A stretch of DNA of 64,000 nucleotides from JAAURB01 sp049649525. Its GTDB lineage: Bacteria; Cyanobacteriota; Cyanobacteriia; Cyanobacteriales; Microcoleaceae. Shown here in pieces: positions 51,422 to 60,905 of this stretch; position 1 is the first letter of the stretch, and each line of letters begins with the position of its first letter. The stretch is from positions 124,001 through 188,000 of the forward strand of contig JBARZE010000034.1 in assembly GCA_049649525.1 (NCBI GenBank), given 5' to 3'. Below the pieces are notes generated by a model, which saw only the letters and a list, made by a program, of their open reading frames with translations, ran no database searches and was not told where the DNA came from. A program made the translations under genes and the position numbers.

Positions 51422-53365
51422 ATGATATCTACACCTTTGTCTTTCAAAGCCTTTTTTAGAAAATTTACACCCCAATTGGCTTTCAATTCAACTCAACTCC
51501 TGCAAATTGTAGCAGTTGCGATCGCGTACCATACGGTTTCCCGCCTTGCTATCCTCGCCGCTTCGTTACCCGGCAACATTACGAGTATCTGGCCTGCGAT
51601 GGGGGTTTGTCTCGTCGCTACAGTCTTAATAGGTCGTCATGCCTTGTGGGGTGTGGGCTTGGGCTGTTTTGTGCTGAATTTAGAGAGTTTTGTTTTAGAA
51701 ATAGATTCAGTTGGCTTAACTGGGACAGGACTGCTTGTTTTGGCAATTACGACCCTAGGCAAAGTGATTTCAGTGGGACTGGGGGCAGAACTGGTGCGGC
51801 GAGCGTTACCCAAACCCCCTAGTTTGAAGCAAGTAAAATCTGTATTAGCCTTAAGTTTTTTAGGGGGAATAGTCGGCCCCATTCCAGATACGATCATGGG
51901 CGTAACCGTTTTGTGTGGAGTGGGTATTATTCCCTGGTCTTATTTTGTGGAAACGTTCCTAACTTGGTGGGCGGCTGAATTTATTGGGGTTTTGGTATTT
52001 GCGCCCCCGTTACTGATTTGGCGGCAAGAGGTTCAAACGCTGGCAACTCGTTTCCGCAAACGGAGTCTAGAAACTTTATTTTTATTAATTTTAATTGTCG
52101 TCGTCAGTGAAATCGCTTTCATGGGAATTTATCCTATCGAGTATATGCTGATTCCTTTGATGGTGTGGGCTGCCTGTCGATTAGGACAACTAGAAACATC
52201 ATTATTAATTGTATTAGTCTCGGTGTTATCCACCATTGGCACAGCACAAGGGGGAGGCTCTTTTGTTCGGGACTCCCTAAATGCCTCTCTGGTGTTGCTG
52301 CACTCCTTCGTCAGCGTAATTGCGTTAACCACCTTGATGGTATCAGCATTGGTACAGGAACGAACCCAGGCAGAATTGAGTCTGCGGGATATTAATTATC
52401 AACTCGAAGATCGGGTGTATCATCGCACGCTGGAATTACAACAAACCAATCAAGATTTACAAAAGGTTTTACAGGATTTACAACAAACTCAAGCCCATCT
52501 GGTTCAAACTGAAAAAATGTCAAGCTTGGGTCATTTAGTGTCTGGTATTGCTCATGAAATTAATAATCCTGTCAGTTTTATTTATAGTAATTTAAGACCT
52601 GCAAAAGAATATATTGACGATCTATTTGATTTGTTGGATCTCTATCAAAATAAGTATTCCAACCCAGACCAAGAGATTGAGGATAAAGTCGAGGAAATTG
52701 AACTAGAGTATATTCAAACTGACCTACCTCAACTTCTCAATTCTATGCAAAATGGGGCAGAACGTATTTCTAAAATTGTTTTAGGTCTGCGTAATTTTTC
52801 CCGGCTGGATGAATCAGAAACCAAAGAAGTTGATCTGCATGAGGGGATTGAGAATGCTTTACTTTTGTTGCAATACCGCCTCAGTGCCAATAAAAACTGT
52901 GCTGACATTCAAGTGATTAAAAACTATCAACCTCTACCCAAAATTCATTGCCACGCGGGTCAACTGAATCAAGTGTTTCTAGATCTTCTCAGCAATGGGA
53001 TTGATGCTTTGCAAGATGCCACCCAGAGTCATGCTCTAAATCCATCACAACCCTATCAACCCCAACTCCAAATTAGTACCCATTTCTATTCTAAACAATC
53101 TGATGATTTATCTAATTCTTCTCAACAGTTGGCTGAGGTTGATCGGATATTAATTCAGATTGCAGATAATGGTTTGGGTATTGCTGAAGATATTAAAGCC
53201 TCTGTTTTCAATCCTTTTTTCACCACTAAACCTGTAGGGCAAGGAACAGGTTTGGGATTAGCGATCAGTTATCAAATCGTGGTGCAACAGCATCAGGGTC
53301 AACTCTGGCTTGAGTCTAAACCCGGTAAAGGTACAACTTTTTTTATTGCTCTGCCTTTAAACTGA
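51422..53365 (+). CDS. MASE1-domain sensor histidine kinase
   Basis: A 647-residue membrane kinase. The N-terminal MASE1-type region (about 20-305) has around eight hydrophobic helices, beginning VAVAIAYHTVSRLAILAAS. A coiled coil (QTNQDLQKVLQDLQQTQAHL) leads to the HisKA site with H378 in VSGIAHEINNPVSFIY. The ATPase domain has the N box DLLSNGIDAL, G1 IADNGLGI, and G2 GQGTGLGLAISYQIV. There is no receiver domain, and no response regulator is adjacent, so its partner is elsewhere. The signal sensed is unknown. Confidence 0.93.
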   Translation: MISTPLSFKAFFRKFTPQLAFNSTQLLQIVAVAIAYHTVSRLAILAASLPGNITSIWPAMGVCLVATVLIGRHALWGVGLGCFVLNLESFVLEIDSVGLTGTGLLVLAITTLGKVISVGLGAELVRRALPKPPSLKQVKSVLALSFLGGIVGPIPDTIMGVTVLCGVGIIPWSYFVETFLTWWAAEFIGVLVFAPPLLIWRQEVQTLATRFRKRSLETLFLLILIVVVSEIAFMGIYPIEYMLIPLMVWAACRLGQLETSLLIVLVSVLSTIGTAQGGGSFVRDSLNASLVLLHSFVSVIALTTLMVSALVQERTQAELSLRDINYQLEDRVYHRTLELQQTNQDLQKVLQDLQQTQAHLVQTEKMSSLGHLVSGIAHEINNPVSFIYSNLRPAKEYIDDLFDLLDLYQNKYSNPDQEIEDKVEEIELEYIQTDLPQLLNSMQNGAERISKIVLGLRNFSRLDESETKEVDLHEGIENALLLLQYRLSANKNCADIQVIKNYQPLPKIHCHAGQLNQVFLDLLSNGIDALQDATQSHALNPSQPYQPQLQISTHFYSKQSDDLSNSSQQLAEVDRILIQIADNGLGIAEDIKASVFNPFFTTKPVGQGTGLGLAISYQIVVQQHQGQLWLESKPGKGTTFFIALPLN

Positions 53366-53724
53366 TCAAAAACACGGACTCTAATCTACTCAATATTTGC
53401 TGTTTGTGAAATCTCATGCAAACGCTAACTTAGTATTGCGGATTTAAATTATTCTCTCTCACTTAATCTACCATTTATCACAATCAGTTTCTCCAAATTT
53501 GAATCAAATTTATATTAATAAAAACTGATTTATTTTGTTTTTGCTGATTGTCAGCTCATGAAATATTTAACCATTTACAACAGACTAAAAAGAGCAAAAA
53601 ATATTAATATTCAGCTATTTTTTTCATAAAATAATTAGCCTATCCGTGAGGCAGAATGCCGGACACAGATAAAAATATTATGAGATAATATAGAAATAAT
53701 CTGCCATTGCTGAGAACTCATCCT
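53366..53724. other. AT-rich spacer after the histidine kinase
   Basis: A 359-base gap; no gene, terminator with T run, or tRNA seen. It should hold the promoter of the RnfD-like/DUF2330 pair. Confidence 0.4.
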
Positions 53725-54567
53725 ATGTTCAAAGATGCACGCCACGGTCAAATTTTATTTCTCGCCTCATTTCTTATTTTAGGAATTTTTACCCGAGATT
53801 GGACCCTGCATCCTCAGCATATTATCATTGTGATTGCCAGTTGTTTGCTCACACAAGCCATTGCCAGCACGATTATTTCTTGGAACCTACAACCGACGGC
53901 AGAAACTCGCCACAGACTTAGCTCCTCTTGGAAAAGTGCATTAATTACAGCATTAGGACTGTGTTTATTATTGCGAACGAATCATCCGGCAACAATGGCA
54001 TTAGCAGGGATATTCGCAATTGCCAGTAAATTTTTATTTCGTTATCAAGGTAAACATTTTTTTAATCCCGCCAACTTTGGTATTATTACTGTCTTATTAT
54101 TTACTCAAGATGCCTGGGTTTCTCCCGGACAATGGGGAACAGATTGGTGGTATTTCCTGTTATTTGCCGGAGCAGGCGGTATAATTTTAAAACAAGTCGG
54201 CCGATGGGAAACATCCGCTGTATTTCTGGGGGTCTACGCGAGTTTAGAAGCGCTACGGAACGTATGGTTAGGCTGGAGTTGGGATGTTTATACCCATCAC
54301 TTAATGAGCGGTAGTTTGCTGTTGTTTGCTCTGTTTATGTTGAGCGATCCGCGTTCAATCCCAAATGCTCGTCGGAGTCGGATAATATGGGCAATTGCAA
54401 TTGCTTGTTTCACTTTTATTTTACAACATCAACTATTTCTTTCGACCGCTATCTTTTGGGCACTGTTTCTCTTATCTCCATTAACCCTTATTTTAGACTT
54501 CCTTTGGTCAGAATCTCGCTTTAATTGGGGTGCATCTCGAGTTGTTGCTAGTTCACAATCATCATGA
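53725..54567 (+). CDS. RnfD/NqrB-like integral membrane protein
   Basis: A 280-residue membrane protein with about eight to ten hydrophobic helices. It has the RnfD/NqrB family core: the conserved HFFNPANFGIITVLLF (F113-N114-P115 on) and repeated Gly/Ala-rich helices such as ALITALGLCLLLRTNHPATM and LLFAGAGGIILKQVG. Full Rnf or Nqr complexes are not present. The SGAT-type flavin-attachment motif of NqrB/RnfD is not visible, so it may not carry FMN. The next gene overlaps its stop by four bases (ATGA), so the pair is co-translated. A TTG six codons upstream is open but less likely than ATG 53725. Confidence 0.8.
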   Translation: MFKDARHGQILFLASFLILGIFTRDWTLHPQHIIIVIASCLLTQAIASTIISWNLQPTAETRHRLSSSWKSALITALGLCLLLRTNHPATMALAGIFAIASKFLFRYQGKHFFNPANFGIITVLLFTQDAWVSPGQWGTDWWYFLLFAGAGGIILKQVGRWETSAVFLGVYASLEALRNVWLGWSWDVYTHHLMSGSLLLFALFMLSDPRSIPNARRSRIIWAIAIACFTFILQHQLFLSTAIFWALFLLSPLTLILDFLWSESRFNWGASRVVASSQSS

Positions 54568-55883
54568 TTAAAATTCCTCGATTTTTGTTAATCTTTTCGG
54601 TCGTTATATTGACACTAATTTTAGCACCAACCGCTGCCTGGGCATTTTGTGGATTTTATGTCGCCAAAGCAGATACGAGTTTATACAATCAAGCTTCTCA
54701 GGTTATTTTAGCCCGAAATGGTAACCGCACTGTGATGACAATGGCGAATGATTATCAAGGAGCAGTCAAAGATTTTGCATTAGTTGTGCCTGTGCCTGTT
54801 ATCTTAAATGAGCAGCAAGTTTGGGTGGGAAATCCTGATATTATTAAACGCATTGATGCATTTAGCGCCCCTCGTTTAGTTGAATATTTTGATGAAGATC
54901 CCTGTGCTAATTCTTCAGCAATGATGAGGGGAACTCGGGGGGGAGCGAATATGACGTTAGAAGCAGCACCTGCACCTCAAAGTGATAGTAGTTTAGGGGT
55001 AACAATTGAATCTCAGTTTACGGTTGGGGAATATGATATTTTAATTTTGAGTGCCACAGAATCAGATGGTTTGGAAACTTGGCTACTTCAAAATGGCTAT
55101 AAAATTCCCGCTGAGGCGAGTCAATTATTACAGCCTTATATTCGACAAAATATGAAATTCTTTGTAGCTAAAGTGAATTTAGCTGAATTTAATCGGCAAG
55201 AATTTCAATCCTTAAATCCTTTAGTTATCGCTTATGAATCACCCCGTTTTATGTTACCCATTCGCTTAGGAATGGTGAATGCAGAGGGTGAACAAGATTT
55301 AATTGTGTATTTACTCTCCCCCAAAGGTGAAATAGAATTAGTTAATTATCGTACAGTCAAAATTCCGTCTGATGTAGAAGTTCCAGAATTTGTTCAAGAT
55401 GAATTTGTCGGATTTTATCGCTCAATGTTCCAAAAAATATATGAACGTCACCAAAAAAAAGCGACTTTTTTAGAATATGCTTGGGATATGAGCAGTTGCG
55501 ATCCTTGTACAGCCGAACCCTTAACCCATGAGGAACTTAAGGAAGCGGGTGTGTTTTGGTTAAACTCTCAACAGTCTTCAAATGTGTTTCTCAGCCGCAT
55601 TCATGCCCGTTATACCCGTAATAATTTTCCTGAAGATTTACAATTTCAAGAAACAGCAAATCGTCAATTTTTTCAGGGTCGTTATGTGATTACTCATCCT
55701 TACAGAGGGGAAATGAAATGTCAAGCAGCCAGAGATTACGTGCAAGATATAAGGCAACAACAAGAACAAGAAATCCAAAATTTAGCTGAATTAACCAACT
55801 GGAAAATTGATGATATTCGTCGGCGAGTGAATTTCGTTAAAGAGATGGCTGACTCTCAACCTTGGTGGCAACGTTTAAGGTAA
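54564..55883 (+). CDS. DUF2330 secreted protein
   Basis: A 439-residue protein with an N-terminal export signal (LLIFSVVILTLILAPTAAWA). The mature chain starts with the conserved FCGFYVAKADTSLYNQASQV, then MTMANDYQGAVKDFALVVPV. A CxxC motif (C312-D-P-C315) lies in WDMSSCDPCTAEPLT, and other cysteines (C29 and the C of DEDPCANSS) might form disulfides or a redox site. DUF2330 has no settled function. Translational overlap with the RnfD-like gene indicates that the two work together, perhaps as a membrane-lumen or periplasm pair. Confidence 0.85.
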   Translation: MIKIPRFLLIFSVVILTLILAPTAAWAFCGFYVAKADTSLYNQASQVILARNGNRTVMTMANDYQGAVKDFALVVPVPVILNEQQVWVGNPDIIKRIDAFSAPRLVEYFDEDPCANSSAMMRGTRGGANMTLEAAPAPQSDSSLGVTIESQFTVGEYDILILSATESDGLETWLLQNGYKIPAEASQLLQPYIRQNMKFFVAKVNLAEFNRQEFQSLNPLVIAYESPRFMLPIRLGMVNAEGEQDLIVYLLSPKGEIELVNYRTVKIPSDVEVPEFVQDEFVGFYRSMFQKIYERHQKKATFLEYAWDMSSCDPCTAEPLTHEELKEAGVFWLNSQQSSNVFLSRIHARYTRNNFPEDLQFQETANRQFFQGRYVITHPYRGEMKCQAARDYVQDIRQQQEQEIQNLAELTNWKIDDIRRRVNFVKEMADSQPWWQRLR

Positions 55884-55938
55884 GTTTTTCTCAATTATTA
55901 ACAAGACCATAGATGCGCCCGTTGAGGTGATGTACAAT

Positions 55939-57888
55939 TTAAGCCTCTCGTCCTGAAGCCCATTTATCCCGTAATTTAACAATACCTTCACTGGCAATCA
56001 CCCAACGACGAGAAACAATATTTTCTCGCAGCGGAGACTGTCCTTCTCGCAGCATTGCATACTTGTAATTAACCAGTTTACCCGCACTTTCATTAAAGGG
56101 AATTTCACCGAACCAGGTATTTGTATTAACGTATTCTAAAGGATATCCTTTGGCAATATCCCAATTCCCTAATTCTGGACAATCTCCGATTACAATAATC
56201 CGTTCACCGGGTAACGTTTGAACACCGTTGAGTTGCATCCGGAGAATGGTTTGGGCTTTTACTCTTTCTCCAACATAACTCAGGACAATCACTTGTTTGG
56301 GTTCTAAGGTTAAATTAAAGATTTTTCCCTCTGCTACAGTGTATCTTTCCGGTGACATAATATCAGAATGTTCACCATCAGGTAAATCCGTTTCGACCTC
56401 ATCTAACGTGACTGTTTCACCCCGGTTCATTGCTACAAATAAAGCGGATTTTCGATAGCGGCGAGTATAGCAATAAACGTCAGGAGTAATATATTTTTGC
56501 CATTGACTTCCCATGGAAACTGCAGGATTTAATCGACGTAAACCAGAGAGTAAACGAATCTCACGATACAGTGAACTTTCAGCATCCCAACTCTCCATCA
56601 TCGGACGGTTATAAGGGTCATTATTACCGTAAGGATTACTGTCTCCATTTGTATCATTATGCAGACCCTGTTCTGTGCCGTAATAAATGCAAGGAATCCC
56701 CCGAGAAGTCATAATTAAAGCAATTGCTAACCGCAGAACTTCTATATCAGGATTAAGGGTTTGGAAACGGTGCATATCATGGTTATCGATAAACGTAATT
56801 AATTCTGTTGCACCGTAATAATAATGATCTTTATCAAAGATTTCTTGAACTAAATGAAATCCTCCTTCTTCATAACTTCCTAATGCCCGTCGAATTGCCA
56901 CACACAATCCGAAATCCAACATCGACATTCCCGATTCATTCGCAAATTCAACGGATCGACTATCATCTGGACTGCTATAAATCCATTCTCCGAAAATAAA
57001 AACATCCGGACGATAAGTGGTAATATCAGCGTTAAATTCTTGCCAAAACCAAATCGGCATATGTTTAACGGTATCGACTCGCAAGGCATCAACACCCCGA
57101 TCTAACCATTGTTTAATTGCTGATTTAATATAGTTACGATACTCAATATTATTCTCGTTAAATGAGGCAAGTCCTGCCATTTCACAGTTTTGAACTTGCC
57201 AATCATCTTCCCAGTTTGTTACTTCGCCGTAGTGATGATACCAATTATTTTTATCATTATGAAACTCAGCAATCTTCACCCCATCATCATACAATTCACC
57301 TTTATGCCCCCCAATATCAGGGCTACTATGGTTACAAACAATATCTAAGATTAACTTCATGTTTCGTTTATGAAGTTCCTCAATTAACCGATCAAATGCT
57401 GTATCTCTTGTATCTTGTGTCGCGTTGAGAGAAGGATTTTCACCTGCATTAATAAAGCGGGGATTAATTCGTTTAAAATCTTTTGTCCAGTAGCCATGAA
57501 TGGCGGCACTTTCAAAGAATAATCCTTCTACTTGTTCAAATAAAGGGGTTAACCAAATTGCCGTTACTCCTAGATTTTTTAAATAATCTAATTTATCAAT
57601 AATCCCTTGTAAATCTCCCCCCCAATATTTACCCCATTCTTCCTGAGTGGGATCATATAACTCGGGATTCGGGCCTTCGTTATTATCAGGATCGCCATCA
57701 TGAAACCGATCGACAACAATAAAATAAAGGGTTTCTTGGCGAAATTCAATATCTCGTGTAAAGATAAAGTCTAAGTCTATATCAGTTTCAGAAGAGATTT
57801 CTGAGATTTCTTGAACCTCTATATTGGCTTCTTCTGCAGTAATCGGATCAACTGGAGATGATGTTTTTTTAGGATTAATAGAAACCAT
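55939..57888 (-). CDS. GH13 alpha-amylase family protein with C-terminal CBM20
   Basis: A 649-residue glycoside hydrolase. The catalytic barrel has the GH13 motifs: VCNHSSPD (DxxxNH-like region), GVDALRVDTVKHM with nucleophile D272, VFIFGEW with acid/base E301, and FIDNHDM with D371. A starch-binding CBM20 is at the C-terminus (about 545-635: TILRMQLNGVQTLPGERIIV, then GDCPELGNWDIAKGYPLEYV). No signal peptide is evident, so it may act on internal glycogen. I used the ATG at 57888; the frame extends ten codons upstream. Exact specificity (amylase versus other GH13 activity) is not fixed. Confidence 0.92.
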   Translation of the reverse strand: MVSINPKKTSSPVDPITAEEANIEVQEISEISSETDIDLDFIFTRDIEFRQETLYFIVVDRFHDGDPDNNEGPNPELYDPTQEEWGKYWGGDLQGIIDKLDYLKNLGVTAIWLTPLFEQVEGLFFESAAIHGYWTKDFKRINPRFINAGENPSLNATQDTRDTAFDRLIEELHKRNMKLILDIVCNHSSPDIGGHKGELYDDGVKIAEFHNDKNNWYHHYGEVTNWEDDWQVQNCEMAGLASFNENNIEYRNYIKSAIKQWLDRGVDALRVDTVKHMPIWFWQEFNADITTYRPDVFIFGEWIYSSPDDSRSVEFANESGMSMLDFGLCVAIRRALGSYEEGGFHLVQEIFDKDHYYYGATELITFIDNHDMHRFQTLNPDIEVLRLAIALIMTSRGIPCIYYGTEQGLHNDTNGDSNPYGNNDPYNRPMMESWDAESSLYREIRLLSGLRRLNPAVSMGSQWQKYITPDVYCYTRRYRKSALFVAMNRGETVTLDEVETDLPDGEHSDIMSPERYTVAEGKIFNLTLEPKQVIVLSYVGERVKAQTILRMQLNGVQTLPGERIIVIGDCPELGNWDIAKGYPLEYVNTNTWFGEIPFNESAGKLVNYKYAMLREGQSPLRENIVSRRWVIASEGIVKLRDKWASGREA

Positions 57889-58387
57889 AGAACTACCTAA
57901 CGTATTATAAAAGATCAATGGCGACTGCCATGAAGAGTGTTGTTCATTTACGCCGATGATTAAGTCGCGTTGACAAATTCACTCGTTCACCTAGAATTTA
58001 CCACTGTTACCCAGAATATTAAGATATATTTAAATATACTGAACTCTGCCTGATTCCAACATATGCAAAAAGGTAGACTTCTTGAGTATTGAGTGATTAT
58101 ATACCCATTTAAGATTGAGCCGCAAACCCAAACGGATAGGCGACTTGAGTCAAACTGAGGGATTTGGGTTGAAGACCTACAGTGGCTGTTTCAATGGGTC
58201 ATTCGATCGGATACTCATGAGGGGTGAGACCCGATATGGCTTTAAATAATGCGAAGGGTTTGGGTTAGCTAACAGTAATAATATGCTAGTCTAACCCATT
58301 AAATAAACTATAATAAGTTCAAGTTTCTTTTGAAGAAAGAGTCAGAAAATCAATATTTTACCTTGTTTTTGCAATAAATAAAGTAAA
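57889..58387. other. Spacer between the amylase and crtH genes
   Basis: A 499-base gap. Its middle holds a decayed AraC-family fragment (58109-58264, listed separately). The outer parts show no gene. Confidence 0.6.
58109..58264 (-). pseudogene. Remnant of an AraC-family transcription regulator (HTH domain)
   Basis: On the reverse strand the frame reads PKPFALFKAISGLTPHEYPI, then E, a TGA stop, PIETATVGLQPKSLSLTQVA and YPFGFAAQS, then stops. AraC-type C-terminal domains have F-K-x-x-x-G-L-T-P-H-x-Y, then RIExAxxLL, then SL-x-x-VA-x-x-x-GFA-x-QS. The order and spacing match almost perfectly, with one stop codon where an arginine is usual. Only the DNA-binding domain is left, and there is no start. 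This is a decayed gene fragment. Confidence 0.65.
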
Positions 58388-59935
58388 TTACGATAATCTT
58401 AAATCAACTGCAATTCTATGAGCACAAGCAAAGCCTGAGAAAGCAACCGCATTCAATCCTTGTCCGGGAAAAGTACTATCTCCCACGCAGTATAATTCAG
58501 GAATTGCAGTGCGGTTAAATGGCATTCCGAGTAATCCTTTTAATTTCCGCTGTGGAATAGGACCATAAGTGCCATGATCTCTGTTTAGAAAGCGTCGATG
58601 CGATCGCGCAGTTCCCACTTCCATGTAATCTAACCCTGCATCTAAACCGGGGAAAATCTTCTCTAAACGGTCTACAACTTGCCAAGCTGCTGCTTCTTTT
58701 TTAGCTTCATATTCAGTTTCTGATATTCCTTGCCATTGTTTGATCCAACTGGGTGTAAACGTATGTATAATATGATAACCTTCAGGGGCTAAACTCGGAT
58801 CAAGTAGAGTCGGAATAGAAACAAAAATTGTTCCGCCGGGTTCCTCCAGATCGTCCCAATCTTCGAGTAAAATATGATGACATTCTGTCCCCTGTGGTAA
58901 TACATCCGCTTCTACACCTAAATGTAAACTTAAAAAACTCGGTGATTTTTTATAGCGTTTTCGCCATTTTTGTTCAGATTTCGGAATATGGTCTTGTGGT
59001 ATTAATTTACCAAAAGTATCCCAACGGGTGGCATTAGAAACTACTTTTCTGGCGCGATAGATTGTGCCATCAACTAATTCTACCCCAACGGCTTTACCTC
59101 TTTCGATTAAAATCTGTTTAACTCTGGCTTTATACTGAATTTTTCCGCCTGTTTTTTCCAGTCCTTCCACCAATTTTAAGGCAATTTGACCGACACCGCC
59201 TTTAGGATAATTAATTCCGCCATAATGTCGATCTGAAAATACCATCCCAGCATTAATCATCGGAGTCAAGTCAGCCGGAACAACCGACCAACAATAGCAC
59301 TCCATATCAATAAATTTTAGCAGTTTAGGATCGCTAATATAACGCTGTGCTACTTCCCCCACGTTTTGAGCAATATATTGCAATAAACTTAAACAAGCGC
59401 CTGGATTTTGGAAGAAAACACGAGTGAGATATCGAGGTTCTTCTAAGGATAATAATTCTATCGAATTGAGACTATTAAAAACTTTCCAGCATTGATCGTA
59501 AAATTGCCTGATGCCTTTGGCTTCATGGGGAAAACGTGCGATCAGTTCTTGCAAAAACTGTTCATATTCTCGATAAACTTTAACATCAAGATCATCGGGC
59601 AAATGATAGTGAATTTGAACCGGGTCTGAGAAGGTTTCGAGGCTAACATTGACGGCTTCTAAAGCGCGGGTGAGTAAATTAGTTGTACCTTTTTGACCAA
59701 AGCCGAATATCATTGATGCACCCACATCAAAGCGATAGCCTGAACGTTCAAAATAACCAGAACTACCACCAGGGATAATGTAACTTTCTAACACCAATAC
59801 ATTCGCACCTTTGGCAGCGAGTTGAGTCGCGGTGACTAATCCTCCAATCCCAGAACCAATGACAATCACATCAAAGTTTTGTGCAGTGGCCGACAAGTTC
59901 GCGCCTAATGACTCATTTGGGGTCGGAATAGACAT
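58388..59935 (-). CDS. crtH: Carotenoid isomerase CrtH (CrtISO)
   Basis: Flavoprotein that isomerises prolycopene to all-trans lycopene in carotenoid synthesis. The 515-residue protein starts (ATG 59935) with a short tail and then the FAD-binding VIVIGSGIGGLVTATQLAAK, followed by PGGSSGYFERSGYRFDVGAS and the CrtISO-type end PIPQRKLKGLLGMPFNRTAI and CVGDSTFPGQGLNAVAFSGF. Length matches the family. A TTG three codons upstream is possible. It is divergent from the TetR gene across 263 bases. Confidence 0.95.
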   Translation of the reverse strand: MSIPTPNESLGANLSATAQNFDVIVIGSGIGGLVTATQLAAKGANVLVLESYIIPGGSSGYFERSGYRFDVGASMIFGFGQKGTTNLLTRALEAVNVSLETFSDPVQIHYHLPDDLDVKVYREYEQFLQELIARFPHEAKGIRQFYDQCWKVFNSLNSIELLSLEEPRYLTRVFFQNPGACLSLLQYIAQNVGEVAQRYISDPKLLKFIDMECYCWSVVPADLTPMINAGMVFSDRHYGGINYPKGGVGQIALKLVEGLEKTGGKIQYKARVKQILIERGKAVGVELVDGTIYRARKVVSNATRWDTFGKLIPQDHIPKSEQKWRKRYKKSPSFLSLHLGVEADVLPQGTECHHILLEDWDDLEEPGGTIFVSIPTLLDPSLAPEGYHIIHTFTPSWIKQWQGISETEYEAKKEAAAWQVVDRLEKIFPGLDAGLDYMEVGTARSHRRFLNRDHGTYGPIPQRKLKGLLGMPFNRTAIPELYCVGDSTFPGQGLNAVAFSGFACAHRIAVDLRLS

Positions 59936-60198
59936 AGGGGTCAATTCTCATCTACTAAGGACTTTCTAACTCTCACAGTGTAGCGCCTCTAGGATTCTTT
60001 GCGCTTCGGTATTGAGGATGAAGTTAGCGATAAAAGTTAATTTATCTTTGCACTATGGTTTGAAGTTAGGATGTTACGCTTATAGAGTTCACAGCCCGGA
60101 CCAATACAACAGCCATTATCTCCGGATGAATCCAGCTTTTATTTTTTATCAGTTGCGGGGGTACACGGCTGAATCGCTTAGAGTAGAATATTAAAATC

Positions 60199-60816
60199 AT
60201 GAAAATGCGAACGCAAACCTTACCGACTGAGACGGAAACTTCAAAGCGGATTTTACAAGCAGCGCAGCAGTTATTTGCTCGCAAAGGTTACGATGCGACG
60301 ACCACTAAAGATTTGGCTCATAAGGCTGGAGTGGCTGAAGGAACGGTCTTTCGTCATTTTCCGAGCAAAAAAGCGATTTTAGTAGAAATAGCAACACAAG
60401 GATGGATTGAGATCTTAACCGACTTGTTGACTGAGTTAAGCGAAATGGGTAGTTATAAAGCGGTTGCCCAGGTGATGCGTAGGCGAATGCTGAATTTCCG
60501 TGAAAATGGGGATTTACTGCGGGTTTGTTTTCTGGAGGCTCAGTTTCACCCTGAATTACGCGATCGCATTCAATCAGAAGTGATTGCTAAAATGACAGAT
60601 GTAGCAGAAGCTTTCTTTCAAACTGCAATGGATAGAGGAGTTTATCGCCGGATGAATCCTCGTGTGGTGGCGCAAGTGTTTCTGGGGATGTTTGCCGTTG
60701 CTGGGTTTAGCTACGATACTTTAATGGCTCCGGGTGCGTCTCCGCTGGCGATGCAGGATATGGCAGAAGGACTGGCGGATATTTTTCTCAATGGGGTCTT
60801 ACCCCCAGAAGCATAA
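60199..60816 (+). CDS. TetR/AcrR family transcriptional regulator
   Basis: A 205-residue regulator with a textbook N-terminal HTH: SKRILQAAQQLFARKGYDAT, then TTKDLAHKAGVAEGTVFRHF and PSKKAILVEIATQG. The C-terminal ligand-binding part is all helical and specific to this protein (FLEAQFHPELRDRIQSEVIA). It is divergent from crtH, sharing a 263-base region, so it may regulate crtH or itself. The ligand is unknown. A GGGGCG hairpin follows the gene. Confidence 0.93.
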   Translation: MKMRTQTLPTETETSKRILQAAQQLFARKGYDATTTKDLAHKAGVAEGTVFRHFPSKKAILVEIATQGWIEILTDLLTELSEMGSYKAVAQVMRRRMLNFRENGDLLRVCFLEAQFHPELRDRIQSEVIAKMTDVAEAFFQTAMDRGVYRRMNPRVVAQVFLGMFAVAGFSYDTLMAPGASPLAMQDMAEGLADIFLNGVLPPEA

Positions 60817-60837
60817 TTACAAATGTTAATTGATGGG

Positions 60838-60861
60838 TAGGGGCGTATTATATGCGCCCTA
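60838..60861. terminator. Hairpin after the TetR gene
   Basis: TAGGGGCGTAT and ATGCGCCCTA form an imperfect stem (one bulge, one G-T pair). A short T run (GATTTT) follows on the forward strand. It is both a likely terminator and a repeat type seen often between cyanobacterial genes. Confidence 0.5.
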
Positions 60862-60905
60862 GATTTTCAGGCGTTGTATCGGTTACGGTTGTAGAGAAAG
60901 AATAT

